This document shows, in pieces, positions 26,956 through 35,454 of a DNA stretch of 64,000 nucleotides (its first letter is position 1; each line of letters begins with the position of its first letter). The notes beneath the pieces are model-generated. The model worked only from the letters and a program-made list of their open reading frames with translations, was not told the DNA's origin and ran no database searches. The stretch is from contig CALOAB010000024.1 of the NCBI GenBank assembly GCA_942491185.1, positions 1 through 64,000 on the forward strand. Direction: 5' to 3'. The translations under genes and the position numbers were made by a program. This DNA comes from SLRI01 sp942491185 (lineage in GTDB: Bacteria > Pseudomonadota > Alphaproteobacteria > Geminicoccales > Geminicoccaceae).

Positions 26956-27371
26956 GAGGAACGATCTAGCAGGTTGCTGCAGAAGTCGCGATGGCCGCGA
27001 TGCGCCCGGAACGACCGGGAGCGCCGCCACCTCTGGAGCGACACTCGGGGCTCGCTGACCCTTTTCGCCGCACCCCCCTTGGACCGGTGCGAACTCTGCG
27101 TGCCGGCGACCGTGTCGAGGCGACAAAGCGACCCTGCCACCTGCAGCAAGCATGGCGTCCATAGGGCGAAAATAATGCTGCACTGCACATTGAGCGGCGG
27201 AAATAAAGCACTTGATATCGTGCAGTGCAGCGAACGCAAGTGCCAACAGCCATTACACTTGTTCAATCACCGCATGGTTGTTCAAGCTTGCACGGACTCG
27301 CGCGCTCGTGTAACTCTTTGGCCTCGGTCAAGAACAAAAGAATCCGTACGGCAACACATGTGAGCTAGGAC
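26956..27371. other. 416-base intergenic region with an inverted repeat
   Basis: No gene is supported between the helicase start and the small membrane ORF. A perfect 11-base inverted repeat lies at 27178-27188 and 27220-27230 with a 31-base AT-rich spacer. Near 26967 and again near 27615 a similar short sequence (AGCAGGTTGCTG, AGCAGGCTGCTG) is found in the same orientation. It resembles the ends of some insertion sequences. The evidence is too slight to call an element. Confidence 0.4.
27178..27230. repeat. Perfect 11-bp inverted repeat
   Basis: CTGCACTGCAC at 27178-27188 is exactly complementary to GTGCAGTGCAG at 27220-27230. The intervening 31 bases are AT-richer than the surroundings. 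It could be a regulator binding pair or an RNA hairpin. It is not followed by a T-run, so it is not a typical terminator. Confidence 0.6.
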
Positions 27372-27551
27372 ATGCACCAACGGAAGAATGGCACTGCGGC
27401 CGTGTATGACTACCCGTCTCGACGCACGCCGAGACGCGCTCCGACCAGCGACGCGAGGGGCACCGCCGCCCATCCGCAGCTGCTGGTCTTGGCACTGAGC
27501 CTCGCACTCTGGACAGGCATCATCTTGACTCTCTCCTACCTGGTCGGCTGA
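27372..27551 (+). CDS. Small single-helix membrane protein
   Basis: A 59-residue protein with ATG start and AGGA 5 bases upstream. The N-terminal 35 residues are basic and polar. The C-terminus is one hydrophobic helix (LLVLALSLALWTGIILTL). It resembles in design the 58-residue protein at 63052, though the sequences are not clearly related. It is too short to name. Function unknown. Confidence 0.45.
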   Translation: MHQRKNGTAAVYDYPSRRTPRRAPTSDARGTAAHPQLLVLALSLALWTGIILTLSYLVG

Positions 27552-27629
27552 CCGACGGACGACCAGCCCGACGCCGGGCAGGCGGCTCGGGCATGGTCAT
27601 CCTGACAAAGGCGCTGTAGCAGGCTGCTG

Positions 27630-28265
27630 ATGCAGGCGCAGGCGCCCGTCTTCACGTTGATCGCCGTCACCAGCCGGGACGGGCGGATCACCGGCCCGCT
27701 CGGCGAGCCGCCCATGGCCTGGGCCTCGGCGGCGGAGCAGCAGGTCTTCCATGCCGCGGTCGACGCGCTCGATTGGTCGTTCATCGGCCGCCGCACGCAC
27801 CTTTTGGCCTGGCGCCCCGAGCGCTATCGGGTGGTGTTCTCACACAGCTGCAAGAAGCCGCTCTGGCGCCATCCGCGACGCCTTTGGGTCGATCCCGAGC
27901 GCACGACGCTCGACGCCATGCTCGAGCTGCTGCGGCTGGTGCGCAAGACCGAGCATTGCGGCATCCTGGGCGGCGTCGGCGTGCACGACTGGTTCGCCGC
28001 GGCCGGCCGGATCGACAGGGCCAGCATCACCATCGAGCCTTTGACCTTCGACGCCGGCCTGCCGCTCTTCTCCGCAGCACCGGGCGAGGACCCGCGAGCG
28101 ACACTGCCCCGCCTGGGCCTCCGGCAGACCGACGAGAGAGCGCTCAATCCGGAGGGCACGCTGCTCTGCCAGTTCAGCCGCTGCGCAAGCCGCCCCCCCC
28201 CCAGCCGAGCCGAATTCAACCCTGAGCTGAATAGCCTCCATCGATCGGGATGGCCGTGCCGGTGA
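27630..28265 (+). CDS. RibD C-terminal/dihydrofolate-reductase-like protein
   Basis: About 190-211 residues with the reductase fold of RibD C-terminal domains. The opening FTLIAVTSRDGRI, the IGRRTH turn and the glycine-rich ILGGVGVHDWF NADPH-binding segment are visible. Stand-alone members are NADPH-dependent reductases of unknown substrate. The last 20 residues look unlike the family and follow a run of ten C at 28193-28202. They overlap the end of the convergent SDR gene by 50 bases. A one-base error in the C-run would end the protein at 28225 instead, so the C-terminus is uncertain. Confidence 0.75.
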   Translation: MQAQAPVFTLIAVTSRDGRITGPLGEPPMAWASAAEQQVFHAAVDALDWSFIGRRTHLLAWRPERYRVVFSHSCKKPLWRHPRRLWVDPERTTLDAMLELLRLVRKTEHCGILGGVGVHDWFAAAGRIDRASITIEPLTFDAGLPLFSAAPGEDPRATLPRLGLRQTDERALNPEGTLLCQFSRCASRPPPSRAEFNPELNSLHRSGWPCR

Positions 28266-28983
28266 CGAAATCGCTCGCCGGACTGGCGAGGAAGACGGCG
28301 AGCCCGGCCAGATCCTCGGGCGTGCCCCAGCGGCCGGCCGGGGTTCGCGCCATGACTTTCTCATGCAACCCCTCGATCTCGACCCGCCCCCGCCTGGTGA
28401 GGTCGGTGTCGATCCACCCCGGCAGAATGCAGTTGACCTGGATCTGGTCCTTGGCCCAGGCGCAGGCCAATGCCTGGGTGAGCTGCATGACACCGCCCTT
28501 GCTGGCACCATAGGCGGCGACCAGGCCGATGCCGAAGAGCGATGTCATCGAGCCGATCGTGATCACCTTGCCGCCACCCTGGCGGATCAGCGCCGGATAG
28601 GCGGCTTGGGCCGTGAAGAAGACGCCGTCGAGGTTGACCGCCTGGATCTGTCGCCACTCCTCGGCCGTGTAGGTCTCGGGCGGCTTGCGGTTGTTGATGC
28701 CGGCATTGCAGACGCAGATGTCGAGCCGACCGAGCACGTCCTCGATCTCGGCCACCATGGCAGCGCATGAGGCCGCATCGGCGACGTCCACCTCGAGCGC
28801 ATGCGCGCGAATGCCATCCTCGGCCAGCGCCGCGACCGCCTTGGCCGACTTCGCGCGGTCGCGCCCGGCGATCGCCACCGCCGCACCGGCCAGGCCCAAC
28901 CCGCGCGCCATGCCGAGCCCGATGCCGCCATTGCCGCCGGTGACCACCGCCACCTTGTGGCTCAATTGGAACGATTCGTTCAC
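28216..28983 (-). CDS. Short-chain dehydrogenase/reductase (SDR) family oxidoreductase
   Basis: A 255-residue NAD(P)-dependent SDR. The cofactor motif is VTGGNGGIGLGMA, NAG occurs in CVCNAGINN, and the catalytic Ser, Tyr and Lys are in IGSMTS and YGASKGG. The end SDFVTGTAIPIDGGYSAQG is typical. Its closest resemblance is to sugar/polyol dehydrogenases such as gluconate 5-dehydrogenase, but the substrate is not assignable. I chose GTG 28983 because VNESFQLSHK leads straight into the first strand. Upstream in-frame sequence lacks homology. Confidence 0.85.
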   Translation of the reverse strand: MNESFQLSHKVAVVTGGNGGIGLGMARGLGLAGAAVAIAGRDRAKSAKAVAALAEDGIRAHALEVDVADAASCAAMVAEIEDVLGRLDICVCNAGINNRKPPETYTAEEWRQIQAVNLDGVFFTAQAAYPALIRQGGGKVITIGSMTSLFGIGLVAAYGASKGGVMQLTQALACAWAKDQIQVNCILPGWIDTDLTRRGRVEIEGLHEKVMARTPAGRWGTPEDLAGLAVFLASPASDFVTGTAIPIDGGYSAQG

Positions 28984-29081
28984 ATCCCGTCTTCCTGTCC
29001 GCCGAGACGACTGGCCCGATGCCATTGACGCGCCTAGGTCTTTTGCTGTTGGAGGATGGGTCGTAGCGGAGGAGTCGAGCG

Positions 29082-30317
29082 TTGCCAACACGCCGCACCG
29101 GGATGTCGGCCTTGGCCGGCCTGCTGCTGGCGCTGAGCGTGGTTGGCCAGCCGGCGCAGACCGTTGCCGACGAACGACGAGCACCGCCCTTGATCGTCCC
29201 GGCGACGGCGCTGGCGCCGAGCGAGTTCGTCGTCAACCGGCCGGGCCTGGTGCTGGTCGACCCGGCGGCCCGCCGGCGCGTTCTCGACCAGCTGCCGCCC
29301 GAGGACCGCGACGCCCTTTGCGGCGCCGCGCGGGACAGCTGGCCCAGCCATGGCGTCCAGCGCAACATCTCGGGCGACGAGCAGGTGGCGCCGACCCTGG
29401 CGTTCACCATGATGGAGGCCGGCGCCCGCTATCTGGCCACCGGTGACCCGGGTGCCCGCGATGCGATCATCGACAACCTTCGCCGCTTTGCCGAGAAGGA
29501 GGCGTTCAGCCAACTGGTGGAGCCCGTCACCGTCAACCATTTCTACAATCTCGACCGCACACTGCTGCCGGTCATCACCAGCTTCGCGCTGGTCAAAGAC
29601 GACCCGGAGCTGGACCCGGCCGAGGTCGAGGCGATCACCGCCTGGCTCGACCAGCTGGTGCGCTGGCGCGGGCCGGAGCGGGAGATGGACCCGACCAAGG
29701 TGTCGAGCCGCAACAACCATCGCTATCTGCGCGACAGCGTCACCATGGCCTGGGGCGCCCTCATCGGCGACAACGCGCTCTTCTTCACCGGCATCGATCG
29801 CTTCCGCCTGGCGCTCGAGCAGATGCGCGAGGATGGCAGCCTGCCGCTGGAGACCGACCGCGGGCCGGACGCGCTCTTCTACCAGCGCCACGCCATCTCG
29901 TCGCTGGTGGCGATGGCCGAGATCGCCGCCGTCCAGGGCTACGACCTCTATGATCTGCGCAATCAGGAAGGCGGCAGCCTGCTCTCGATGGCGGGCTTTC
30001 TCACCGAGGCCATCGCCGATCCGGCGCTGATCGCCCAGTACACCGCCGAGCCGCAATATCTGGGATTTCTCGATCGCCGCGGCCACGAGCGTCACTACAT
30101 GGCCTGGTTCGAGGCGTTTCGCGCCCGGTTCCCACAAAGCCCGATCACCCTACAACTCGAAGCCCAGATCGAGGCGACGGGCGACTATGACGAGCCGCTG
30201 CTCGACGAGTATGCCGGCGGTGCGCTGAGCTGCCTCCTGGCGCCGCCATCGACACTCGCCGGCGGCCTGCCCGCGGATCGGCTGCTCAGCGATCATGGTG
30301 CTCCAGATAACGGGTGA
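29082..30317 (+). CDS. Secreted alginate lyase-like protein (PL5 fold)
   Basis: A 411-residue protein with a signal peptide (hydrophobic about residues 9-25). The (alpha/alpha)-barrel shows family features of mannuronate-specific alginate lyase: the SSRNNHRYLRD segment with the conserved Asn-Asn-His, then a WGAL helix and ALFYQRHAI, where Tyr and His normally sit. The TTG at 29082 is preferred because a strong GGAGGAG lies 7 bases upstream; ATG 29103 is the alternative. No other alginate genes are in the window, so it may act on a different uronate polymer. Its 3' end overlaps the convergent transporter gene by 32 bases. Confidence 0.75.
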   Translation: MPTRRTGMSALAGLLLALSVVGQPAQTVADERRAPPLIVPATALAPSEFVVNRPGLVLVDPAARRRVLDQLPPEDRDALCGAARDSWPSHGVQRNISGDEQVAPTLAFTMMEAGARYLATGDPGARDAIIDNLRRFAEKEAFSQLVEPVTVNHFYNLDRTLLPVITSFALVKDDPELDPAEVEAITAWLDQLVRWRGPEREMDPTKVSSRNNHRYLRDSVTMAWGALIGDNALFFTGIDRFRLALEQMREDGSLPLETDRGPDALFYQRHAISSLVAMAEIAAVQGYDLYDLRNQEGGSLLSMAGFLTEAIADPALIAQYTAEPQYLGFLDRRGHERHYMAWFEAFRARFPQSPITLQLEAQIEATGDYDEPLLDEYAGGALSCLLAPPSTLAGGLPADRLLSDHGAPDNG

Positions 30318-32466
30318 GCGCCGCCAGCCTTGCGACCGTCACCCGCACCAGGCCCAGGTGAAAGTCGGCGGCGAGGTCCGGGGCTTCCCGGCGCATCCGC
30401 TCCAGCCCGTCGCGGTCGATCGCCCAGGCGCTGACCGCGCTCTCGGCCACCAGAGTGAGCGTGCGTGGCACATCGAGGTAGCAGCCGACCTCGCCCACCA
30501 CCGTTCCGGGTAGCAATGTCCGCAGCCGCACGATCCCGCCATCGGCGAGTGCCAGGCTCGCCGTCAGCTGGCCGGTCTCGATGAAGTACATCGCGGTCGA
30601 TCGCTCGCCCTGGCCCATGACCAGATCGCCGGCCTGCCAGGTGACCGGCAGGGCATAGCTGCGGAAGCGCCGGCGCATCGCCGGATCGTCGAGCACGTGG
30701 CCGAACTCGAGGCTCGCCTGCTGTTCCTCGTCCGCCACCGCCGGTGCCGCCGCTTGCAGCAACGCGTCCTCGGCATGCTCCAGGCCGTGGTCGAGATCGG
30801 CGAAGATCAGCGCAGCGCTGCTGCCCGGGGCGGTGCTGATCAGCCCCGCGACCGTCTCTGGAACTGCCGAGAGCAGGACCTGAAAAGCCCGGGACTCCGC
30901 TGCCGCCATGAGCCGCACGAAGGATGCGATGGCCGAGGAATCGGCACCGGTCACCCGGCTGAAATCCAAGACGAGAAAGCGAAGCGGCACGGTGCGCGGC
31001 CCCGCCAGCTGCCCGCCAATCTCCTCGATCAGGCGATGCGCCGTGCCGAAGAAGAGAAAGCCCTGCAGCCGCACCACGTGGATCGCCTCGGCCGTCGCCT
31101 CGAGCCATGCCGTCTGCGCGGATGGCCGCAGCACATTGCTCGCATAGACCAGACCATTGCCCTGGCCGCGCACCACGTCGGTCCGCGCGTACTTGATGGC
31201 GAAGTCGGCGAGCCCGGCGACGACGCCGAGGACAATACCTTCCATGAAGCCGACACCGATGAGCGTGACGAGAACGAGCAGCAGCACCGCGCGCTCGCCG
31301 AGCCGCAGCATCGGCCAGCGCTCGACGATCAGCTCGGCCGCGATGTCGAAGGCCAGATAGAGCAGCACGAGGCCGATCAGCAGCTTGGGCACGAAGGCCA
31401 GGAGTGGCCCGCCGAAGAGCAGTGTAGCCGCGCACATGGCGGCACCGATCAGCCCGACGAGGCGGCTCCGCGTGCCCATGTAGCTCGGCAACAGGCTGGC
31501 ACTCACCGAATGGTAGCCCGGCAGACCACCGCCCAGGGCAGCCGCCAGATTGCCCACGCCGGTGACGATCAGCTCGCGGTCCAGATCGACCGGCCGGCGG
31601 CTCGCCACCTCGAGCGTGCTGGCGGTGACCAGCAATGTGATCAGCGCCACCAGCGAGACCACCAGGATGTTGGGCAGCACTGTCACCACGACGCCCCAGT
31701 CGACAGCTTCCATGGCCGCCGGCAGGCGCATCGGCGACCAGCCCTGCCCCAGCGGCAATGGCTCGAGCACATACCCGCCCGCCAGCAAGCTGGCCAAATC
31801 GGCGCCGCTGAGCCAGGCGACGAGCCAGAACGCGGCAAGTGCTGTCACCAGCACGGCCGGGACGTTGAGATAGTGACGGCGACGCGCCTGCAGGATGAGC
31901 AGTGCCGCAGCCAGCAGCGCTGCAGGCAGCCAGTGCAACAGCATGGCAGGCGCCACCAGATCGGGCATCACATCGATGGCCAGCGGGCGGCCAATAAGGG
32001 TCGCCATGCCCCCCTTGGCCAACAGCCAGGCGATGTAGCCGAGGAAGCCGCCGATCACCGGAAACGGAATGTAGCGCACGGCGTTGCCCAGCCGAAAGGC
32101 GCCCAGCAGCACGAAAATAACGCCCAGCGTGATGCTGGCGATGGCGATCACGACGAGCACAGTGCCGAGCTGCGCCTCGGCAGCTGCCACCTCGGTGATG
32201 ACCGTCGCAATAGAGCCGAGCACGACCGCCGTTTCGATCTGCGCCTGGGCGATCGCCGCCGGGTAGCTGCTCTGCCAGGCGACGATGGCACCGAGCACCA
32301 TCGAGGTGAACAGCGCCAGCGTGATGCCGGTCCCCAGATAGGGCGCCAGCGGACCGTTGAAGACGACGGCCGGATAGGCGAGTGCCGCGGACAGGGTCAG
32401 CAGCCCGCCGATCAGCCCGGCCGTGATGGCCGGCAGGAGCCGCGCCATGGCGTTGGGCCGCACCAT
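30286..32466 (-). CDS. SulP-family anion transporter with STAS and cyclic-nucleotide-binding domains (copy 1)
   Basis: A 726-residue membrane protein. Residues 1-430 hold about 12 helices of the SulP/SLC26 transporter, including GYHSVSASLLPSYMGTRSRL. A STAS domain follows (LDFSRVTGADSSAIASFVRLM). The C-terminus is a cNMP-binding domain with WQAGDLVMGQGE, YFIETGQL and GEVGCYLDVPRTLTLVAES. It would move sulfate, bicarbonate or another anion, gated by a cyclic nucleotide. The ATG at 32466 gives the same length as the second copy. It is a tandem duplicate of the next gene. A class III nucleotide cyclase is encoded at 50159-51364. Confidence 0.85.
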   Translation of the reverse strand: MVRPNAMARLLPAITAGLIGGLLTLSAALAYPAVVFNGPLAPYLGTGITLALFTSMVLGAIVAWQSSYPAAIAQAQIETAVVLGSIATVITEVAAAEAQLGTVLVVIAIASITLGVIFVLLGAFRLGNAVRYIPFPVIGGFLGYIAWLLAKGGMATLIGRPLAIDVMPDLVAPAMLLHWLPAALLAAALLILQARRRHYLNVPAVLVTALAAFWLVAWLSGADLASLLAGGYVLEPLPLGQGWSPMRLPAAMEAVDWGVVVTVLPNILVVSLVALITLLVTASTLEVASRRPVDLDRELIVTGVGNLAAALGGGLPGYHSVSASLLPSYMGTRSRLVGLIGAAMCAATLLFGGPLLAFVPKLLIGLVLLYLAFDIAAELIVERWPMLRLGERAVLLLVLVTLIGVGFMEGIVLGVVAGLADFAIKYARTDVVRGQGNGLVYASNVLRPSAQTAWLEATAEAIHVVRLQGFLFFGTAHRLIEEIGGQLAGPRTVPLRFLVLDFSRVTGADSSAIASFVRLMAAAESRAFQVLLSAVPETVAGLISTAPGSSAALIFADLDHGLEHAEDALLQAAAPAVADEEQQASLEFGHVLDDPAMRRRFRSYALPVTWQAGDLVMGQGERSTAMYFIETGQLTASLALADGGIVRLRTLLPGTVVGEVGCYLDVPRTLTLVAESAVSAWAIDRDGLERMRREAPDLAADFHLGLVRVTVARLAALTRYLEHHDR

Positions 32467-32706
32467 CCCAGCTGATGTCTCGGCCGCCCGCCCGTCGCTT
32501 GATGCCAAGACCAAGCCCCCCTGTCGCCTCGCCGCGTCGCTTCAGGACGCTTTTGCTGTCGCTCCGAGCATTGCACCTTGCCGCAAGCTCTCGGAGGACC
32601 GGGCAAAGCCTAGTCGAGCGGCAAGGTCGTGCCTACCGCGCGCGCAGACTTGCCATATCACCGACTTGCAACACGCCGTCGCGCTGCTGATCAGCAGCCG
32701 GCCTGC

Positions 32707-34887
32707 TCAATGGTCGTGGTGCTCGAGGTAGCGAGTGAGCGCCGCCAACCTCGCTGCCGTCACCCGCACCAGGCCCAGATGAAAGTCGGCGGCGAGGTCC
32801 GGGGCGTCCTTACGCATCCGCTCCAGCCCATCGCGGTCGATCGCCCAGGCCCGGACAACGCTCTCGGCGACCAGGGTCAGCGTCCGCGGCACGTCCAGGT
32901 AGCAGCCGACCTCGCCCACCACCGTGCCCGGCAACAGTGTGCGCACCCGCACCATGCCGCCATCGGCCAGCGCCAGCCTTGCCGTCAGCTGCCCGGTCTC
33001 GATGAAGTACATCGCCGTCGCCTGCTCGCCCTGCACGATGACCGCCTCGCCGGGCTGCCAGATCACCGGCTTGGCATAGCAAATGAAGCGCTGGCGCATC
33101 GTCGGGTCATCGAGCACCTGGGCAAGCTCGGGATTGGCTGGCCGCACGGCTGTCGACGCCGCCGGTGCCGTGGCCTCGAGCAACGCCTCCTCGGCATGCT
33201 CGAGCGCATGGTCGAGATCGGCGAAGACCAGCGGCTGGGAATCGTTCCGGGCGGTGTCGATCAGGCTGGCGACGGCGTCGGGCACGGCGGCTAGCAAGAT
33301 CTCGAAGCCCTGGCTTTCCGCTTCGGCCATAAGCCGAACGAAGGACGCGATGGCCGAGGAATCGGCGCCGGTCACCCGGCTGAAATCCAAGACGAGAAAG
33401 CGGAGCCGCACGGTGCGGCTGGCGGCCAGCTGCCCACCGATCTCCTCGATCAAACGATGCGCCGTGCCGAAGAAGAGAAAGCCCTGCAGCCGCACTACAT
33501 GGATCGCCTCGGCCGCCTCCTCGAGCAGTGCGGTTTGCGCCGGTGGGCGCAGTACGTTGCTTGCATAGACCAGACCGTTGCCCTGGCCGCGCACCACGTC
33601 GGTCCTGGCATAGTTGATGGCGAAGACAGCGAGCCCGGCGACGACGCCGAAGACGATGCCCTCGACCACACCGACGAAGACCAGCGTCACGAAGACGAGC
33701 AGCATCACCAGCCGCTCGCCACGGCTGACCAGCCAGACCCGGTCGAAGGCGAGCTCGGCAATGATGGCGAAGGCCAAATAGAGCAGCAGCACGCCCACCA
33801 GCAGCTTCGGCACAAAGGCGAGCAAGGGCCCGCCAAAGACCAGGGTCGCGAGGCAGATCGCGGCGCTGATGAGGCCGACGAGCCGGCTCTGGGTGCCGAG
33901 AAACTGCGGCAGCAGGCTGGCACTCACCGAATGGTAGCCGGGCAGCCCGCCGCCGAGCCCAGCCGCGAGATTGCCCATGCCGGCGGTGATCAGCTCGCGA
34001 TTGAGATCGACCGCCTGCCGGCTCGCCACCTCCAGCGTGGTGGCGTTCATCAACAGGCTGATCATCGCCACCATGAGGACCAGCGCCAGCTTCGGCAGCA
34101 CCGCCAGCACGACGGCCCAGTCGGCAACCGCCAGCGCTTCGGGCAGGCGCCAGGGCGACCAGACCTCGTCCGGCTGCAGCGGCGCCAGCACCCGGCCGGC
34201 CTCGAGCAGGCCCGCTTGGCTGCTGCCGCTGAGCCAGGCCCAGAGCCAAAAGCCCAGAAGTGTCGCCAGCAGCGTCAGGGGCACGTTGAGGAAGTGCTTG
34301 CGGCGGCGCTGCAGCACGAGGAGTGCTGTCGCCAGGGCCGCGGACGGCAGCCAATCCGGCAGCGTCTCCGGTGCGAGCAGCGCTGGCAGGTTGGCGAGCG
34401 TGAGGTTGTCGCCGGTCAAGGCCGCGATGGCGCCAGCGATCATCAGCCAGGCAACGTAGCCCAGGAACCCGCCGATCACCGGAAAGGGAAAATAGCGGAT
34501 GGCATTGCCGAGCTTGAGCGCACCCAGCAGGACGAAGCCCAGCCCGAGGCTCAAGGTCGCAATCGCGATGACGACCAAGAGCGTGCCGAGCCGGGCCTGC
34601 TCGGGCGCCAGCTCAGAGATCACCACGGCGATGGTGCCCAGCACCACGGCAGCGCTCATCTGGGCGTTGCCGACCACCGAGGGGATGGTGCTCTGCCAGG
34701 CGAAGACCAGCCCGAGCACGGTGCCCGAGAAGAGGGCGAGCGTGATGCCGACGCCCAGATGCTCAGCCATGGGCCCGGCGAAGATCACCGCCGGGTAGGT
34801 GATGGCGGCGGCCAGCGTCAGGAAACCGCCGAGCAACCCGGCAAGCATTGCGGTGAGCAGTCGTTTGGCACCGTCGACAGGCGCCAT
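32707..34887 (-). CDS. SulP-family anion transporter with STAS and cyclic-nucleotide-binding domains (copy 2)
   Basis: A 726-residue paralogue of the gene just downstream, with the same three-part design and length. The cNMP-binding domain is nearly identical (YFIETGQLTARLALADGG, GEVGCYLDVPRTLTLVAES). The transporter part is less similar, so substrates or affinities may differ. Translated homology starts slightly upstream of the ATG at 34887, so a longer TTG start is possible. The 240-base gap between copies contains no gene. It is divergent from the purine-catabolism genes. Confidence 0.85.
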   Translation of the reverse strand: MAPVDGAKRLLTAMLAGLLGGFLTLAAAITYPAVIFAGPMAEHLGVGITLALFSGTVLGLVFAWQSTIPSVVGNAQMSAAVVLGTIAVVISELAPEQARLGTLLVVIAIATLSLGLGFVLLGALKLGNAIRYFPFPVIGGFLGYVAWLMIAGAIAALTGDNLTLANLPALLAPETLPDWLPSAALATALLVLQRRRKHFLNVPLTLLATLLGFWLWAWLSGSSQAGLLEAGRVLAPLQPDEVWSPWRLPEALAVADWAVVLAVLPKLALVLMVAMISLLMNATTLEVASRQAVDLNRELITAGMGNLAAGLGGGLPGYHSVSASLLPQFLGTQSRLVGLISAAICLATLVFGGPLLAFVPKLLVGVLLLYLAFAIIAELAFDRVWLVSRGERLVMLLVFVTLVFVGVVEGIVFGVVAGLAVFAINYARTDVVRGQGNGLVYASNVLRPPAQTALLEEAAEAIHVVRLQGFLFFGTAHRLIEEIGGQLAASRTVRLRFLVLDFSRVTGADSSAIASFVRLMAEAESQGFEILLAAVPDAVASLIDTARNDSQPLVFADLDHALEHAEEALLEATAPAASTAVRPANPELAQVLDDPTMRQRFICYAKPVIWQPGEAVIVQGEQATAMYFIETGQLTARLALADGGMVRVRTLLPGTVVGEVGCYLDVPRTLTLVAESVVRAWAIDRDGLERMRKDAPDLAADFHLGLVRVTAARLAALTRYLEHHDH

Positions 34888-35100
34888 GGCCGGTCGGTCG
34901 TTGCCCGACCAGGCATCGCTTGCCGCCAAGAAACAGGTTCCCTTGCAGTCGTCAGGTGAGAGGCTGGGCAAACCCTAGCGAAGCCGAAGCGGCGTGCCTA
35001 CCGGCAGCACCACGGCAGAGGAGCGCGACGTTTTGTCATTGTTCCTTACCGGCCAGCGGCTTAACGATGGTCGCCAGACCAACCGAACGGGATCGCGGCC

Positions 35101-35454
35101 ATGGGCAGACTGACGACGCATGTGCTGGACACGGTCAGCGGCCGACCGGGCAGCGGCCTCAGGCTGGCGCTGTTCCGCCTCGATGGCGGCGAGCGGACGC
35201 TGATCAAGGAAACGGTGACCAACGAGGACGGCCGCGTCGACCCGCCTCTGCTCGAGGGCGATGCCATGGGCCGCGGCACCTACGAGCTGGTCTTCCAGGT
35301 CGGCCACTACTTCAAGATGCAGGGCACCGATCTCGCCAACCCGCCCTTCCTCGACGAGGTGCCGATCCGCTTCGGCATCGCCGACCCTGGCGCCCACTAC
35401 CACGTGCCGCTCCTGACCTCGCCGTTTGCCTATTCCACCTACCGGGGGAGCTGA
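35101..35454 (+). CDS. uraH: 5-hydroxyisourate hydrolase
   Basis: A 117-residue transthyretin-like enzyme that hydrolyses 5-hydroxyisourate, the unstable product of urate oxidation. Family residues are visible: the N-terminal THVLD with catalytic His, the Arg in IRFGI, the HYHVPLL segment, and the diagnostic C-terminal YRGS. Length is normal. It is the first gene of the purine island; the stop overlaps the xdhA start (TGATG). No urate oxidase gene is in the window. Confidence 0.95.
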   Translation: MGRLTTHVLDTVSGRPGSGLRLALFRLDGGERTLIKETVTNEDGRVDPPLLEGDAMGRGTYELVFQVGHYFKMQGTDLANPPFLDEVPIRFGIADPGAHYHVPLLTSPFAYSTYRGS

